Source: Arcobacter defluvii
GTDB taxonomy: Bacteria; Campylobacterota; Campylobacteria; Campylobacterales; Arcobacteraceae
DNA: 64,000 bases
Assembly (NCBI RefSeq): GCF_013201725.1
Contig: NZ_CP053835.1
Coordinates: 1,550,001 to 1,614,000, forward strand
Direction: 5' to 3'
The notes beneath the pieces were generated by a model. The model was not told where the DNA came from, ran no database searches, and saw only the letters and a list, made by a program, of their open reading frames with translations. Made by a program: the position numbers and the translations under genes. This document shows positions 18,453-28,550 of this stretch, in pieces; within the stretch, counting starts at the first letter, position 1; every line of letters begins with the position of its first letter.

Positions 18453-20261
18453 ATGTCTAAAAAATATATAGATATCATGGATACAACTTTTAGAGATGGA
18501 TTTCAATCTGTCTTTGGAGGAAGAGTCCTAATGAATGATTTCTTTCCGGCTGTAGAAGCTGCAAAAGAAGCAGGTATAACTCACTTTGAGTTTGGTGGAG
18601 GAGCAAGGTTCCAATCTTTATTCTTCTATCTACAAGAAAACGCATTTGAAATGATGGATAAATTTAGAGAAATCGTTGGACCAGATGCAAACTTACAAAC
18701 TTTAGCAAGAGGTATCAACACAGTAATGCTAGATACTGGTTCTAGAGAATTAATCGACTTACATGCAAAAATGTTCGCAAAACATGGAACAACAACAATC
18801 AGAAACTTTGATGCATTAAATGATGTTCAAAACCTTGAATATAGTGCTGAATGTATTAAAAAATATGGATTAAATCATGAAGTAGTTGTTACACTTATGG
18901 ATTTACCTCCAGGTTGTACTGGTGCTCATGATGTAGCTTTTTATGAAAAAACTTTAAGACAAATTCTAGATAGTGGCTTGCCATTTGATTCTTTATGCTT
19001 TAAAGATGCATCAGGGACAAGCTCACCTCAAAAAATTTATGAAACAATCCAAATGGCAAGAAGATTAGTGGGTAATGATACTCATATTAGACTTCATACT
19101 CATGAAACAGCAGGTGTTTCAGTTGCCTGTTATCTTGCAGCACTTGAAGCTGGAGCTGATGGTATTGATTTAGCTGCAAGTCCAGTAAGTGGGGGAACAA
19201 GCCAACCTGATATTCTTACAATGCTTCATGCAGTAAAAGGCAAGAATTATGATTTAGGTGGTTTAGAAATTGATAAAATTCTAAAATACCAAGATGTATT
19301 GGCTAATTGCTTAAAAGACTACTTTATTCCTCCTGAAGCTACTCAAGTTTCTCCTTTAATCCCATTCTCTCCAATGCCAGGTGGTGCATTAACTGCAAAT
19401 ACTCAAATGATGAGAGATAATGGTACTTTAGATAAATTCTCAGAAGTTATTAAAGCTATGAGAGAAGTTGTTGAAAAAGGTGGATATGGAACATCTGTAA
19501 CTCCTGTTTCTCAGTTTTATTGGCAACAAGCATACGCAAATGTAATGTTTGGTCCCTGGAAACAAATTGCTCCTGGATATGGAAAAATGGTTTTAGGTTA
19601 CTTTGGTAAAACACCAGTTGAGCCAGATGCAGAAGTTGTAAAACTTGCAGCTGAAAAACTAAAACTTGAACCAACAAAAGAAAATCCTTTAGATATAGCA
19701 GATAGAGATGAAAAGAAAAAAATCTCTGTTTGGAAACAAAGATTAGAAATTGAAGGAATTGAAGCAACTGAAGAAAATATCTTTATTGCTGCTGCTTGTG
19801 ATGAAAAAGGAATTGCATTCTTAAAAGGTGAATCACCTTTAAATGTAAGAAAAATTGATTCAGTTTGTGAAGATAATAAAGATTGTAAATTAGGAGAGAA
19901 TAAAATGGCAAATGCAAATGGAAACTATACAGTTGTAGTTGATGGTCAAAAGTTTAATGTAACAATTGCTGAAGGTAATGCAGATATTCAAGTAACTCCT
20001 GTTTCAAATACAGTAAGTTCAGCACCTGCACCAGTTTCTTCAAATGGTGGAACAGAAGTACCAGCCGCAGTAAATGGAGCAGTATGGAAAATTTTAGTAA
20101 AAGAAGGTGATAGAGTTGAAAAAGATCAACAAATCATGATTCTTGAAGCTATGAAAATGGAAATAGATATAACTGCACCAGTTTCTGGAGTTATTACTAA
20201 AATTTTAGTTGAAAATACGCAAGCTGTTGATGAAGGTCAAACATTAGCCATTATTGGTTAA
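18453..20261 (+). CDS. oadA: Biotin-dependent oxaloacetate decarboxylase/pyruvate carboxylase alpha (B) subunit
   Basis: 602 residues. The carboxyltransferase domain opens with [17 protein letters not shown] and contains [11 protein letters not shown] and [11 protein letters not shown] (metal-binding histidines). A linker rich in Ala/Pro/Ser precedes the C-terminal biotinyl domain with EAMKME (biotinylated Lys about 568). With OadB and OadG next door it most likely forms the Na+-translocating oxaloacetate decarboxylase; the same chain type serves as PycB of two-subunit pyruvate carboxylase, and a PycA is not seen in the window. The next frame begins at its last base. Confidence 0.88.
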   Translation: MSKKYIDIMDTTFRDGFQSVFGGRVLMNDFFPAVEAAKEAGITHFEFGGGARFQSLFFYLQENAFEMMDKFREIVGPDANLQTLARGINTVMLDTGSRELIDLHAKMFAKHGTTTIRNFDALNDVQNLEYSAECIKKYGLNHEVVVTLMDLPPGCTGAHDVAFYEKTLRQILDSGLPFDSLCFKDASGTSSPQKIYETIQMARRLVGNDTHIRLHTHETAGVSVACYLAALEAGADGIDLAASPVSGGTSQPDILTMLHAVKGKNYDLGGLEIDKILKYQDVLANCLKDYFIPPEATQVSPLIPFSPMPGGALTANTQMMRDNGTLDKFSEVIKAMREVVEKGGYGTSVTPVSQFYWQQAYANVMFGPWKQIAPGYGKMVLGYFGKTPVEPDAEVVKLAAEKLKLEPTKENPLDIADRDEKKKISVWKQRLEIEGIEATEENIFIAAACDEKGIAFLKGESPLNVRKIDSVCEDNKDCKLGENKMANANGNYTVVVDGQKFNVTIAEGNADIQVTPVSNTVSSAPAPVSSNGGTEVPAAVNGAVWKILVKEGDRVEKDQQIMILEAMKMEIDITAPVSGVITKILVENTQAVDEGQTLAIIG

Positions 20262-20275
20262 TGAGGAATAATTTG

Positions 20276-21601
20276 ATGAGAAAAAATATACTTATAGCTT
20301 TTTTTCTTCTGTTTAGTGCATTTGCATTAAATAGTTTTGCTTCAACACCTAGTGTTGAAACACCAACTGAAGAGAAACAACCTTATCATTCAAAAACGAT
20401 GAGTGAATTAGTTGATTCATTTTATGCAACAACTGGTATTAAAGCTTTGTTTGAACCGCAAGCTGGTGTACTAGATTCACATGGAAAAGAGATGACATTC
20501 TTTGCTCAAGGGTATGGAAGAATCATCATGATTTTCATCTGTTTCTTATTGTTCTATTTAGCAATTAAAAAAGGGTTTGAACCATTACTATTAATTCCAA
20601 TTGGATTTGGTGGATTATTAGCAAATATACCAATTGCAAATATGGCAGGACATGATGGAATGCTAGGAATTATTTATAGTATGGGTATTACAAATCAATT
20701 TTTCCCATTATTAATCTTTATGGGTGTTGGAGCTATGACAGACTTTGGTCCATTATTAGCTAATCCAAAAACTGCCCTTCTAGGTGGTGCTGCACAATTT
20801 GGAATCTTTGGATCACTTGTTGGTGCAGTTTTATTATCTCAATTTGTTCCAGGGATTAACTTTTCATTAGAACAAGCTGCTGCTATTTCAATCATTGGTG
20901 GAGCTGATGGACCAACATCTATTTTCGTTGCTTCAAAACTAGCACCTGAATTACTTGGAGCTATTGCAGTTGCAGCATATTCATATATGGCATTAGTACC
21001 ACTAATTCAGCCACCAATTATGAGAGCATTAACTACAGAAAAAGAGAGAAAAATAAAAATGTCTACACTTAGAAAAGTTTCTAAGTTAGAGAAAATTGTT
21101 TTTCCATTAGTAGTATTATCTTTAACATTATTAATTCTTCCAGATGCTGCACCATTAATTGGAGCATTATGCTTTGGTAATTTTGCAAGAGAATCAGGAG
21201 TTGTTGATAGACTTTCTGATACAATGCAAAACGCATTAATTAATATAGTAACAATATTTTTAGGATTAGGTGTTGGTTCAAAACTAGCATCAGAGCAATT
21301 CTTAGTAGCAGAGACTTTAGGAATTATGGCAATAGGTCTTTTAGCATTTTCTGCAGGGACTGCGATGGGTGTAATAATGGCTAAAATAATGAATTTAGTA
21401 AGTTCAAAAGAGAGTCAGATAAATCCTTTAATTGGAGCAGCTGGAGTATCTGCTGTGCCAATGGCAGCAAGGGTTGTTAGTAAAGAAGGTCAACTTTATG
21501 ACAAATCGAACATTTTATTAATGCATGCGATGGGTCCTAATGTAGCTGGTGTTATTGGTTCAGCAGTTGCTGCTGGTGTCCTTTTATCGATATTTAAATA
21601 A
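20276..21601 (+). CDS. oadB: Na+-translocating decarboxylase beta subunit
   Basis: About 441 residues with a signal-like N-terminus ([22 protein letters not shown]) and some 9-11 membrane helices. OadB motifs are clear: [54 protein letters not shown] and [14 protein letters not shown]. It couples decarboxylation of carboxybiotin to Na+ export. Start chosen at 20276 with GAGGA about 8 bases upstream; the ATG at 20261 overlaps the oadA stop and would place this site in the coding region. Confidence 0.9.
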   Translation: MRKNILIAFFLLFSAFALNSFASTPSVETPTEEKQPYHSKTMSELVDSFYATTGIKALFEPQAGVLDSHGKEMTFFAQGYGRIIMIFICFLLFYLAIKKGFEPLLLIPIGFGGLLANIPIANMAGHDGMLGIIYSMGITNQFFPLLIFMGVGAMTDFGPLLANPKTALLGGAAQFGIFGSLVGAVLLSQFVPGINFSLEQAAAISIIGGADGPTSIFVASKLAPELLGAIAVAAYSYMALVPLIQPPIMRALTTEKERKIKMSTLRKVSKLEKIVFPLVVLSLTLLILPDAAPLIGALCFGNFARESGVVDRLSDTMQNALINIVTIFLGLGVGSKLASEQFLVAETLGIMAIGLLAFSAGTAMGVIMAKIMNLVSSKESQINPLIGAAGVSAVPMAARVVSKEGQLYDKSNILLMHAMGPNVAGVIGSAVAAGVLLSIFK

Positions 21602-21630
21602 TAAAAATTAACAAGTAGGAAAGTTAAATT

Positions 21631-23211
21631 ATGTCTGAAATTAAAGACTCATTAGGTTTAGAAAACGTTGGAATTATAAAAAGAAATTTGGATGTTGATT
21701 CATTGATTCAATTTGCTGTTGAAAATGAAGGTGCAAAAATATCTTCAACTGGTGCGTTAATGATTGATACTGGTATTTTTACAGGGAGAAGTCCTAAAGA
21801 TAAATTTTTTGTAAATCAAGATCCATCAAATAAATACATTGCATGGGGAGATATTAACCACAAAGTTTCTAAAGAAGTTTATGAAGATTTATTAAAAAAT
21901 TCAAAAAAACAACTAAGTAATAAAGATATTTTTGTAACAGATGTTTATTGTGGTTCATCACTTGATTCAAGAAAATCTGTTAGATTTATAACAGAAGTTG
22001 CATGGCAAGCACATTTTATTCAAAATATGTTTATTGTACCTCAAACTCAAGAAGAATTAGATAATTTTAAACCAGATTTTACAATTTATAATTCTTGTAA
22101 AACTGTTGATATGGCATATGCAAGTCATGGTTTACATTCGGAAGTTTATGTAATATTTAATGTAGAAGAAAATACAGCAATTATTGGTGGAACTTGGTAT
22201 GCAGGTGAAATGAAAAAAGGTGTATTTTCAATGATGAATTATTGGCTTCCTCTAGAAGGAAAATTACCAATGCATTGTTCTGCAAATATCGGTAAAGATG
22301 GTGATACAGCTTTATTTTTTGGATTATCAGGAACAGGAAAAACAACACTTTCAACAGATCCTAATAGAGCTTTAATTGGTGATGATGAACATGGTTGGGA
22401 TGATGAAGGTATCTTCAACTTTGAAGGTGGTTGTTATGCAAAAGTTATAAATCTTGATAAATCTAGTGAACCTGAAATTTTTAATGCAATTAAAAAAGGT
22501 GCTATTTTAGAAAATGTTGTAGCTGATGCAAATGGAGTTGTTGATTATACAGACGGTTCAAAAACTGAAAACACAAGAGTTTCTTATCCATTAGACCATA
22601 TTCTTAATCATACTCCTGATATGAGAGGTGGTCATCCAAAAAATATAATTTTCTTATGTGCTGATGCATTTGGTGTTTTACCTCCTGTTGCAAAACTCGA
22701 TAAACAACAAGCAATGTACTACTTTTTAAGTGGTTATACTGCAAAAGTTGCTGGAACAGAAAGAGGAATTACAGAACCAATTGCAACATTTTCTTCTTGT
22801 TTTGGAGAAGCATTCTTACCTTTAAATCCTACTGTTTATGCTGAACTTTTAGGTAAAAAAATAGATAAACACAATGTTAATGTATATTTAGTAAATACTG
22901 GATGGACAGGTGGTCCATATGGTGTAGGAAAAAGAATGAGTATTAAAAATACAAGAGCTTGTATTAATGCTATTTTAGATGGTTCAATTAATACTTCAGA
23001 ATTTGAAACATTATCAGTATTTAACTTAGCTATTCCAAAAACATTAAAAGGAGTTGATACAGAAGTATTAAATCCTAGAAATACTTGGGAAGATAAAGTT
23101 TCTTATGATGAAACTAAAAAGAAATTAGCTTCAATGTATATAGCTAACTTTAAGAAATACTTAACTTTAGAAAGTGAATATGATTTCACAGCTGCAGGAC
23201 CAGTTTTATAA
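21631..23211 (+). CDS. pckA: Phosphoenolpyruvate carboxykinase (ATP)
   Basis: Converts oxaloacetate and ATP to PEP and CO2, first step of gluconeogenesis. The kinase loop [11 protein letters not shown] starts near residue 231, followed by IGDDEHGW (metal-binding acidics) and [15 protein letters not shown]-terminal [15 protein letters not shown] is the oxaloacetate-binding arginine region. 526 residues, as expected. It follows oadB by 29 bases and a hairpin terminator comes after it, so oadGAB-pckA is likely one operon around oxaloacetate. Confidence 0.95.
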   Translation: MSEIKDSLGLENVGIIKRNLDVDSLIQFAVENEGAKISSTGALMIDTGIFTGRSPKDKFFVNQDPSNKYIAWGDINHKVSKEVYEDLLKNSKKQLSNKDIFVTDVYCGSSLDSRKSVRFITEVAWQAHFIQNMFIVPQTQEELDNFKPDFTIYNSCKTVDMAYASHGLHSEVYVIFNVEENTAIIGGTWYAGEMKKGVFSMMNYWLPLEGKLPMHCSANIGKDGDTALFFGLSGTGKTTLSTDPNRALIGDDEHGWDDEGIFNFEGGCYAKVINLDKSSEPEIFNAIKKGAILENVVADANGVVDYTDGSKTENTRVSYPLDHILNHTPDMRGGHPKNIIFLCADAFGVLPPVAKLDKQQAMYYFLSGYTAKVAGTERGITEPIATFSSCFGEAFLPLNPTVYAELLGKKIDKHNVNVYLVNTGWTGGPYGVGKRMSIKNTRACINAILDGSINTSEFETLSVFNLAIPKTLKGVDTEVLNPRNTWEDKVSYDETKKKLASMYIANFKKYLTLESEYDFTAAGPVL

Positions 23212-23244
23212 GATATAATTCTCCCATAAAAAATTTTATTAGTT

Positions 23245-23272
23245 AAAGAGTGGTTTTTCCACTCTTTTTTTT
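23245..23272 (+). terminator. Rho-independent terminator after pckA
   Basis: Stem AAAGAGTGG / CCACTCTTT (23245-23253 and 23259-23267) with a TTTTT loop and a following T run: a classic terminator closing the oadGAB-pckA unit. Confidence 0.88.
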
Positions 23273-23294
23273 AATATAAAAATAGGAGAATACT

Positions 23295-23789
23295 ATGGAA
23301 TTAACTGTTTTTTTAGAAAATATAAAAAAAAATCAAGAAGAAGTTGTTTATTTTTGTTGTAATCATGTTTTATCAAAAAAATTTGATATAGCTAAAGATA
23401 ATTTAGATGAAATAACTCTTAAAAATTTATTTATTAATTATGAAAGCTTTACAAAATCATTAAATGATAGTGCTGGAATAATTTATAAAAAATATGAGGC
23501 AGAACTTGATGATGTCTACAAAGAGATTTGTAATCTTTTTAATGAAGATTTTGATAATGCTTATTTATTTAACTATCGGCTAACAAGAGTAAAAAATCAA
23601 GAAGCAAGACAATTTTTAGATATTGAAGATAAAGATACTCAAGAAACAGTTATTCAAAAATTTGAAGATAAAATAAATACTATTTTGGAATCAAAGTATT
23701 ATAGAGAAAATAAAGAAAAATTATCAGAAAATTTAATTATTCCCCAAAAAACTTTAGAATTGATAAAATCAGTAGCAGGGATGTACTAA
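23295..23789 (+). CDS. Conserved hypothetical, helical, 164 residues
   Basis: Starts at ATG behind AGGAGAA. The protein is acidic and almost wholly helical with no signal peptide or membrane segment; two cysteines (YFCCNHV) near residue 20 and a repeated EDK/DTQE pattern in the middle. No family recognised. It lies alone between two terminators, converging on ribBA. Confidence 0.6.
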   Translation: MELTVFLENIKKNQEEVVYFCCNHVLSKKFDIAKDNLDEITLKNLFINYESFTKSLNDSAGIIYKKYEAELDDVYKEICNLFNEDFDNAYLFNYRLTRVKNQEARQFLDIEDKDTQETVIQKFEDKINTILESKYYRENKEKLSENLIIPQKTLELIKSVAGMY

Positions 23790-23816
23790 ATAGAGTGTTT
23801 TTTTAACACTCTATTT
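23788..23816. terminator. Bidirectional hairpin between hypothetical gene and ribBA
   Basis: AAATAGAGTG / CACTCTATTT (about 23788-23797 and 23807-23816) with a T-rich loop. It holds the stop codons of both convergent genes and can serve either strand. Confidence 0.7.
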
Positions 23817-24834
23817 GTATTTCTTCAATTATTTCTAAACCAAAACCTTGTAATCCAACAAAAGAGTGTTTTCCTCCACTCGTCATAAGTTTAATTTGTT
23901 TTATATTTAAAGAATTTAAAATCTGAGCCCCTATTCCATAATCTTTTTGTGATTCTTTTTTCTTCATTTCATCACTTAAAAAAATAAGAACTCCTCCTTT
24001 TGATTGTAAAAAGTTTATAGTTTTTAATATCGAGTGTAATTTTTCATCATTTAGAAATAAATTTATATCAGGTAAAATAGTATGAAATTTTATATGGCTT
24101 ATTGATTTAATTTCACCAAATATTATTGCTGTATGAATATTCCCTAAATGGTCTTTAAATTCTTTTCTTATTACATTTGTTGAAAAAAAGTTTCTATTCT
24201 CACTAGAAATTTCTTCTACAAGTTTTTCATGAGATAATCTATATTCAACCAAATCTGAAATATAAATTTGTTTTAGATTATGTTTTAATGCAAAAATATC
24301 TAAATCATCTCGTCTTGCCATTGTTCCATCTTCTTTCATAATTTCACAAATAACAGCTTCACCATTTAAACCAGCTAATTTACATAAATCGATACTACCT
24401 TCTGTATGTCCTGTCCTAACTAAGACTCCTCCATCTTTTGCAATTAATGGGAAAATATGCCCTGGTCGAACTAATTCTAAAGGATTAGAAATAGGATTTG
24501 ATAATATTTTTATAGTATCATCTCTTTCTTTAGCGCTAATGCCGGTGCTTGCATCTGCTGCATCTACTGAAACTGTAAATGCCGTTTCATAAGATGAAGT
24601 ATTTGAGCTAACCATTGGATTTAATTGTAGTCTATTTGCTGTTTCTTTTGTAACAGATACACAAATCAAACCTTTTGCATGTGTTGCCATGAAGTTTACT
24701 TTTTCAGGAGTACTTAAAGGTGCAGCATAAACCAAATCACCTTCATTTTCTCTATCTTCATCATCTAACATAATTACCATATTACCTTTTTGAATCTCTT
24801 TTATAGCTTCTTGTACTCTTTGTATTGCATTCAT
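23803..24834 (-). CDS. ribBA: 3,4-dihydroxy-2-butanone 4-phosphate synthase fused to a degenerate GTP cyclohydrolase II domain
   Basis: 343 residues. The RibB half (1-205) is intact: MLDDEDRENEGDLVYAA, SNTSSYETAFTVSVDAADASTGISA, RPGHIFPLIAKDGGVLVRTGHTEGSIDL. The C-terminal RibA half has lost the zinc-binding C...GSxxCxC block and the usual catalytic residues, keeping only fold-level similarity (GVLIFLSDE, DYGIGAQIL, GLQGFGLEIIE). It should make dihydroxybutanone phosphate for riboflavin but not open GTP; the complete RibA at 44.6 kb supplies that step. The same arrangement is known from Helicobacter pylori. Confidence 0.9.
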   Translation of the reverse strand: MNAIQRVQEAIKEIQKGNMVIMLDDEDRENEGDLVYAAPLSTPEKVNFMATHAKGLICVSVTKETANRLQLNPMVSSNTSSYETAFTVSVDAADASTGISAKERDDTIKILSNPISNPLELVRPGHIFPLIAKDGGVLVRTGHTEGSIDLCKLAGLNGEAVICEIMKEDGTMARRDDLDIFALKHNLKQIYISDLVEYRLSHEKLVEEISSENRNFFSTNVIRKEFKDHLGNIHTAIIFGEIKSISHIKFHTILPDINLFLNDEKLHSILKTINFLQSKGGVLIFLSDEMKKKESQKDYGIGAQILNSLNIKQIKLMTSGGKHSFVGLQGFGLEIIEEIQIEC

Positions 24835-24908
24835 ATTTCTTCTTTATTAGTAAGTATTTTTTTATTAAATTATTATATCAAAAAATCCAAAATTTAATCT
24901 AAAAAGAC

Positions 24909-24937
24909 TTGACAATAGAAGTATATTTAACTATAAT
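24909..24937 (+). promoter_or_regulatory. Promoter of the tRNA-Gln/tRNA-fMet unit
   Basis: TTGACA at 24909-24914, 17-base spacer, TATAAT at 24932-24937: a perfect sigma-70 consensus 17 bases before tRNA-Gln. The full -35 is unusual in this phylum and suits a strong stable-RNA promoter. Confidence 0.9.
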
Positions 24938-24954
24938 TCGGACACTTAAAAGCT

Positions 24955-25029
24955 TGGGGTATCGCCAAGTGGTAAGGCAACGGTTTTTGGTACCGTCATT
25001 CGAAGGTTCGAATCCTTCTACCCCATCCA
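24955..25029 (+). tRNA. tRNA-Gln (anticodon TTG)
   Basis: Acceptor stem TGGGGTA / TACCCCA, anticodon stem ACGGT / ACCGT with a loop TTTTGGT giving anticodon TTG, T arm GAAGG-TTCGAAT-CCTTC, and an encoded CCA (25027-25029). 75 bases. Confidence 0.95.
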
Positions 25030-25044
25030 CAAACACTATAATAT

Positions 25045-25122
<78 letters not shown>

Positions 25123-25174
25123 CCATTTTATAGGCTTTACACTCACTTTTTAACTACTTTAAGTTTTCTAAAAG

Positions 25175-25195
25175 ATACAACAAAGATACAACAAA
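25175..25195 (+). repeat. Left arm-type repeats of element 1
   Basis: Two direct copies of ATACAACAAA (25175-25184, 25186-25195) one base apart, 11-bp period, followed by TTTATTATAAATAT. The same double motif stands at 30648-30668 inside the right end. Likely integrase arm-binding sites. The rest of the 25123-25330 stretch shows no gene. Confidence 0.6.
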
Positions 25196-25330
25196 TTTAT
25201 TATAAATATAATCATTCTTTTATTTTTATACTCTTAACTAATATTTCTATATTTTTTTATTCCTGATACTTTTTATTAAATAAGATAAAAGGCAACAGAA
25301 AAATGGCAGAGCCATTTTCCCTTATGCCAA

Positions 25331-26587
25331 CTATTTGTTAATCCAAGACCTAAAATATTTAATCATAGAATTTTGAATTTCTTGACTTAAATAAGGAGTT
25401 TGAAGTAATATCTTTTCACTTGTTAAACCATCTTTATATATTAAGCGTCCTTTTGGAAAATCAGCAACCCTTGTTCTTGTTATTTCTTCTATTTCCTCTT
25501 GTAATCCAATAGAATTATTTATGTTAAATTGACTGGAAGTTCTTAATAAAAAAGAGCCTTGTAAATTGGTTAACACATTTGTAGGTATATTTGTTGAATC
25601 TATCTTTTGACTAAATACTAATAATAAAACTTTGGAAGCTCTACCTTTTTGTCCTATTTCTATTAAATTGTTAAAAATATTTTCTTTTAATTTTTTATCA
25701 TAATGGGTTGATATTGTTCCAATCTCATCAATTAAGCAAATTCTATATTTTCCACTATAAATTAAATCCCCTTTTTCTTTCATTTCAGAAAAACGCTTAT
25801 TCATTTCATTTTTAAGCTCTTCAAGGAGTTTATCAACTTGTTCAAGCTTATCTGTAAAAGTTGTATTATTTAACTTATAACGGCTTAATTCTACGCCTTT
25901 AAGGTCTATAAAATCTAATTTATCTATGTAGTTGAAATTATGAACCAAAGAGAAGATAAGCATATTTAAGAAATTTGATTTTCCTGCTCCTGATTCTCCA
26001 CAACAAATAGAAGAAGTTAAATCTGTTAAAGGTAAAAAATAAGCACCATTTTTTGAATGACCTAAATATAAATGTTTATCTTTTAATAGTTCTATATGCC
26101 AATTGAATTTTTTAGGAAGTTTAAATAATCTAATAGCTATCTCTTTTTTATTGTGGGCTTTAATTTCAAATTCAACTTCATTTTTATCTTCATATCCTAA
26201 TAAATGAATTATCTTATCTTTTGAATCAAGATACATTTTTTTATCAATTGCTAATCTATTTTTAAAATAATAGGTATTTGTTTTTTTATCATATTTTTTA
26301 AATTTATCTAAAAATATTTTGCTCTCTTTTTGTTCATCTGCTACTCTATTGTATAAAGATAAAGAATAAGGAAGTAATATAAACCTATGATACTTTAAAA
26401 AGTATATTGTTCTCTCTATTAGAATAATTGAAGCCCCAATAATAAAATAGTATTGGTATTTTTCTATAAGTTCAGCATTAAGCACTGCTCCATTTTCAAT
26501 AATATAGATTATTGAAAATAGACCCCAAATTAAAACAGCCCAAAATTTGATTATATCTTGGCTAAATAACTTGAATAAATGAAGCAT
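25331..26587 (-). CDS. FtsK/HerA-type DNA-translocating ATPase, membrane anchored
   Basis: 418 residues. Two N-terminal membrane helices (about 12-32 and 46-64) precede the ATPase domain: Walker A GESGAGKS at 197-204, FIDLKGVELSRY, Walker B ICLIDEIG at 283-290, and the RASKVLLLVFSQKIDSTNIPTNVLTNL stretch that matches the FtsK/SpoIIIE pattern. The topology fits TcpA/ConQ-like coupling proteins of small integrative elements, which hand DNA to a transfer channel; inovirus Zot proteins have the membrane helix after the ATPase instead. Last gene of the minus-strand operon, 1 base after the putative ssDNA-binding gene. Confidence 0.78.
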   Translation of the reverse strand: MLHLFKLFSQDIIKFWAVLIWGLFSIIYIIENGAVLNAELIEKYQYYFIIGASIILIERTIYFLKYHRFILLPYSLSLYNRVADEQKESKIFLDKFKKYDKKTNTYYFKNRLAIDKKMYLDSKDKIIHLLGYEDKNEVEFEIKAHNKKEIAIRLFKLPKKFNWHIELLKDKHLYLGHSKNGAYFLPLTDLTSSICCGESGAGKSNFLNMLIFSLVHNFNYIDKLDFIDLKGVELSRYKLNNTTFTDKLEQVDKLLEELKNEMNKRFSEMKEKGDLIYSGKYRICLIDEIGTISTHYDKKLKENIFNNLIEIGQKGRASKVLLLVFSQKIDSTNIPTNVLTNLQGSFLLRTSSQFNINNSIGLQEEIEEITRTRVADFPKGRLIYKDGLTSEKILLQTPYLSQEIQNSMIKYFRSWINK

Positions 26588-26588
26588 T

Positions 26589-26852
26589 TCATTTTAACTC
26601 TTTATGAAATTTAATTTGATTAGCTTGTGAATAATATAAATTCCCATTTACTGAACTAATTAAAACAGGAATTGATACAACAGCGTCTTTTTCAAGTTTT
26701 GAAATATCACTTTCATTAGTAATTTTTACTTTTAATATTTCCATTCCTTTGCTTTCACTTTCCATTAAAAATTGAGCATATACTGTTTTCTTATTTTCAT
26801 AAGATTTTTCTAATATTGATATAATTTTTCCATTAATTGTAATACTTGTCAT
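26589..26852 (-). CDS. Small putative ssDNA-binding (OB-fold) protein
   Basis: 87 residues from the ATG at 26852 (MTSITINGKIISILEKSYE), which has AAGGAG 8 bases upstream; a longer frame from 26915 would overlap rep and lacks a site. The pattern is five or six beta strands with a Tyr/Gln-rich C-terminus (NLYYSQANQIKFHK), compatible with an OB-fold, and its place between an HUH replicase and an ATPase is where filamentous phages and rolling-circle elements encode ssDNA-binding proteins. The functional call is inference from size and context. Confidence 0.5.
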   Translation of the reverse strand: MTSITINGKIISILEKSYENKKTVYAQFLMESESKGMEILKVKITNESDISKLEKDAVVSIPVLISSVNGNLYYSQANQIKFHKELK

Positions 26853-26868
26853 AATTGTTTTCTCCTTT

Positions 26869-27999
26869 TTAATTTTGTAATTTGATAAATTTTTGTTTAG
26901 TATAAATTTCTTCATTTTTATAACTAATCCTTAAAGTTTTAATTTTGTAATACTTATCTTTTTTTTCACTTATAAGTTTTACTTTAAATATAGAACTTTT
27001 TTCTCCTACCCTTGTAATTTTTCTATCACTATTTTTTACAACAGTTTTTTCAATAGAAAAATTATCTTGAAAGAAAAGATATATTGGAAGCCCTAATTCT
27101 TGGACTTCTAAATCAATTTTTTCTTTCATTGAAACAATATTATCATCACTTTTAAAATTAATCTTATTTTTTTCAATAAATGAAACAGAATTATAAATTT
27201 TTTTATAAACCATAACATTTAAAGGTAATAATGAAGAAGTTAAAACTCTTATTTTATGAAATCTTTTCCAACCGTCTAAAACCCTTGCTTTAAATATATC
27301 ACTCCCATTATTTAGGTCTTTAATAATATATTTTAATAGGTATTTTGAAGCATAATTAACATTATCTTTAAAAGCTACTTCTTCTAAATCAGTTCTATCT
27401 AATTTAAAATGTTCAACTACTCTTTTAAAAACTCCTTTTACACTATCTAAATATTCAAATGGAAAATATAAAACAAGGTGGAGGTGGGGAATCATTGTTG
27501 AATGATTTTCAACGGCTTTTATATAATATAAATCATTTTTAACATAGTTTTTAACCCTTTTATAAAAGGTTTGATAAATATTATTAAGTTCTTTATATCC
27601 ATAGCTTACAGCTTCTTTTAAACTACCAAAAATAAAATCTTTGTTATCTTCAACATATAATCTACCTTTTTGAGTTGCTACACTTCTAAACGGGTGATAT
27701 TTGCTTGGTAATGTTAAAGTTATAAAAACGCTACAAAACTCTTTTCTTTTTGCTAATTCTTGAATGGTTAAGGCTCTTTGTTCTGTAATTTTGGAATATT
27801 CCTTATATTTCTTTTCAAAATCATAATTTATTGATAAGGTTTCTTTTTTTGACAAGTTTATAAATTTATGATGTTCTAAATAAGATTTTTGTTTTTGCTC
27901 TTTTTCTATTGAATGTTGATAATAGAGTTTTATGTTTTCTTGAAGTTCTGCGTAGAGTTTTGAGTTGTTTTGTAGTTTTTTTGAATAGTAGCCTTTCAT
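26869..27999 (-). CDS. HUH rolling-circle replication initiator
   Basis: 376 residues. Motif I FITLTLPSKYHP at 92-103, the metal-binding HUH motif PHLHLVLYFP (His172 and His174), and a tyrosine motif NYASKYLLKY (Tyr216, 220, 224; Lys219/223) in order, as in phage gpA/Rep nucleases that nick and religate DNA at an origin. The three tyrosines spaced by four leave the nucleophile unassigned. Its ribosome site GGAG is part of a hairpin just upstream (28006-28039). Basic C-terminal half without recognised domain. It could act as replicase, as relaxase, or both. Confidence 0.8.
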   Translation of the reverse strand: MKGYYSKKLQNNSKLYAELQENIKLYYQHSIEKEQKQKSYLEHHKFINLSKKETLSINYDFEKKYKEYSKITEQRALTIQELAKRKEFCSVFITLTLPSKYHPFRSVATQKGRLYVEDNKDFIFGSLKEAVSYGYKELNNIYQTFYKRVKNYVKNDLYYIKAVENHSTMIPHLHLVLYFPFEYLDSVKGVFKRVVEHFKLDRTDLEEVAFKDNVNYASKYLLKYIIKDLNNGSDIFKARVLDGWKRFHKIRVLTSSLLPLNVMVYKKIYNSVSFIEKNKINFKSDDNIVSMKEKIDLEVQELGLPIYLFFQDNFSIEKTVVKNSDRKITRVGEKSSIFKVKLISEKKDKYYKIKTLRISYKNEEIYTKQKFIKLQN

Positions 28000-28005
28000 A
28001 ATTTT

Positions 28006-28039
28006 CTCCTTGGTCTTTATAATATATAAGACCTTGGAG
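28006..28039 (-). promoter_or_regulatory. Inverted repeat covering the rep ribosome site
   Basis: On the minus strand, CTCC-AA-GGTCTT pairs with AAGACC-AA-GGAG (arms 28028-28039 and 28006-28017, an A-A mismatch pair in the stem). The 3' arm contains the GGAG ribosome site of rep, 6 bases before the ATG, so the folded leader would hide it. It may also be the initiator binding site. Confidence 0.5.
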
Positions 28040-28081
28040 AAAAAATCGGACGGTTTTATTTTAAATTTATTAAAATTTTTA

Positions 28082-28540
28082 TTAGTTATTACAATTCATA
28101 CTTGTAGCAATCCAACCACGAGAAGTTTTAACTACTGGCATTTCACAAACACCACCATAAATTTCTAATACATAAATTAATTTTCCTTTATCTTCATAAG
28201 AATTTAGAATTTTAAATTTTTCACCAAGATATAAATTATGTGAAGGCATATAATAACTGGCAAGTTTTTCTATTGTGCTATTTGATGGTGTTATAAAAAA
28301 GTTATATATAAAATAACTAATTACTGATATTCCAATAATTGATAAACTTATCACCAAACTTTTATTAACTTTTGTTTTTTCAACTTTTGTATCTTCATTG
28401 TATGAAATTCCATCTATGTTGTTATTATCTATTTGAATTTTTTCTTCTTCTGTAAATAATTCAGGTTTACAATCTTTACAATAACCATCTTTCATAATTA
28501 AAGCACTATAAACTACACCACAACTTTTACACATTCCCAT
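28082..28540 (-). CDS. Zinc-ribbon single-pass membrane protein, unknown
   Basis: 152 residues: an N-terminal zinc ribbon CKSCGVVYSALIMKDGYCKDC (two CxxC), an acidic linker, one membrane helix (SLVISLSIIGISVISYFIYNFFI, about 75-97) and a C-terminal domain with two cysteines (GGVCEMPVVKTSRGWIATSMNC). AAAGGA precedes the ATG. No family recognised. The ribbon would face the cytoplasm and the tail the periplasm. Sits between rep and the outer-membrane protein gene. Confidence 0.6.
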   Translation of the reverse strand: MGMCKSCGVVYSALIMKDGYCKDCKPELFTEEEKIQIDNNNIDGISYNEDTKVEKTKVNKSLVISLSIIGISVISYFIYNFFITPSNSTIEKLASYYMPSHNLYLGEKFKILNSYEDKGKLIYVLEIYGGVCEMPVVKTSRGWIATSMNCNN

Positions 28541-28550
28541 TATTTTTCCT

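Noticed and set aside
19456-19767. 103-codon minus-strand ORF inside oadA
   Set aside because: Leu/Gln/Phe-rich translation typical of the antisense of an AT-rich gene; the sense frame is a clear OadA.
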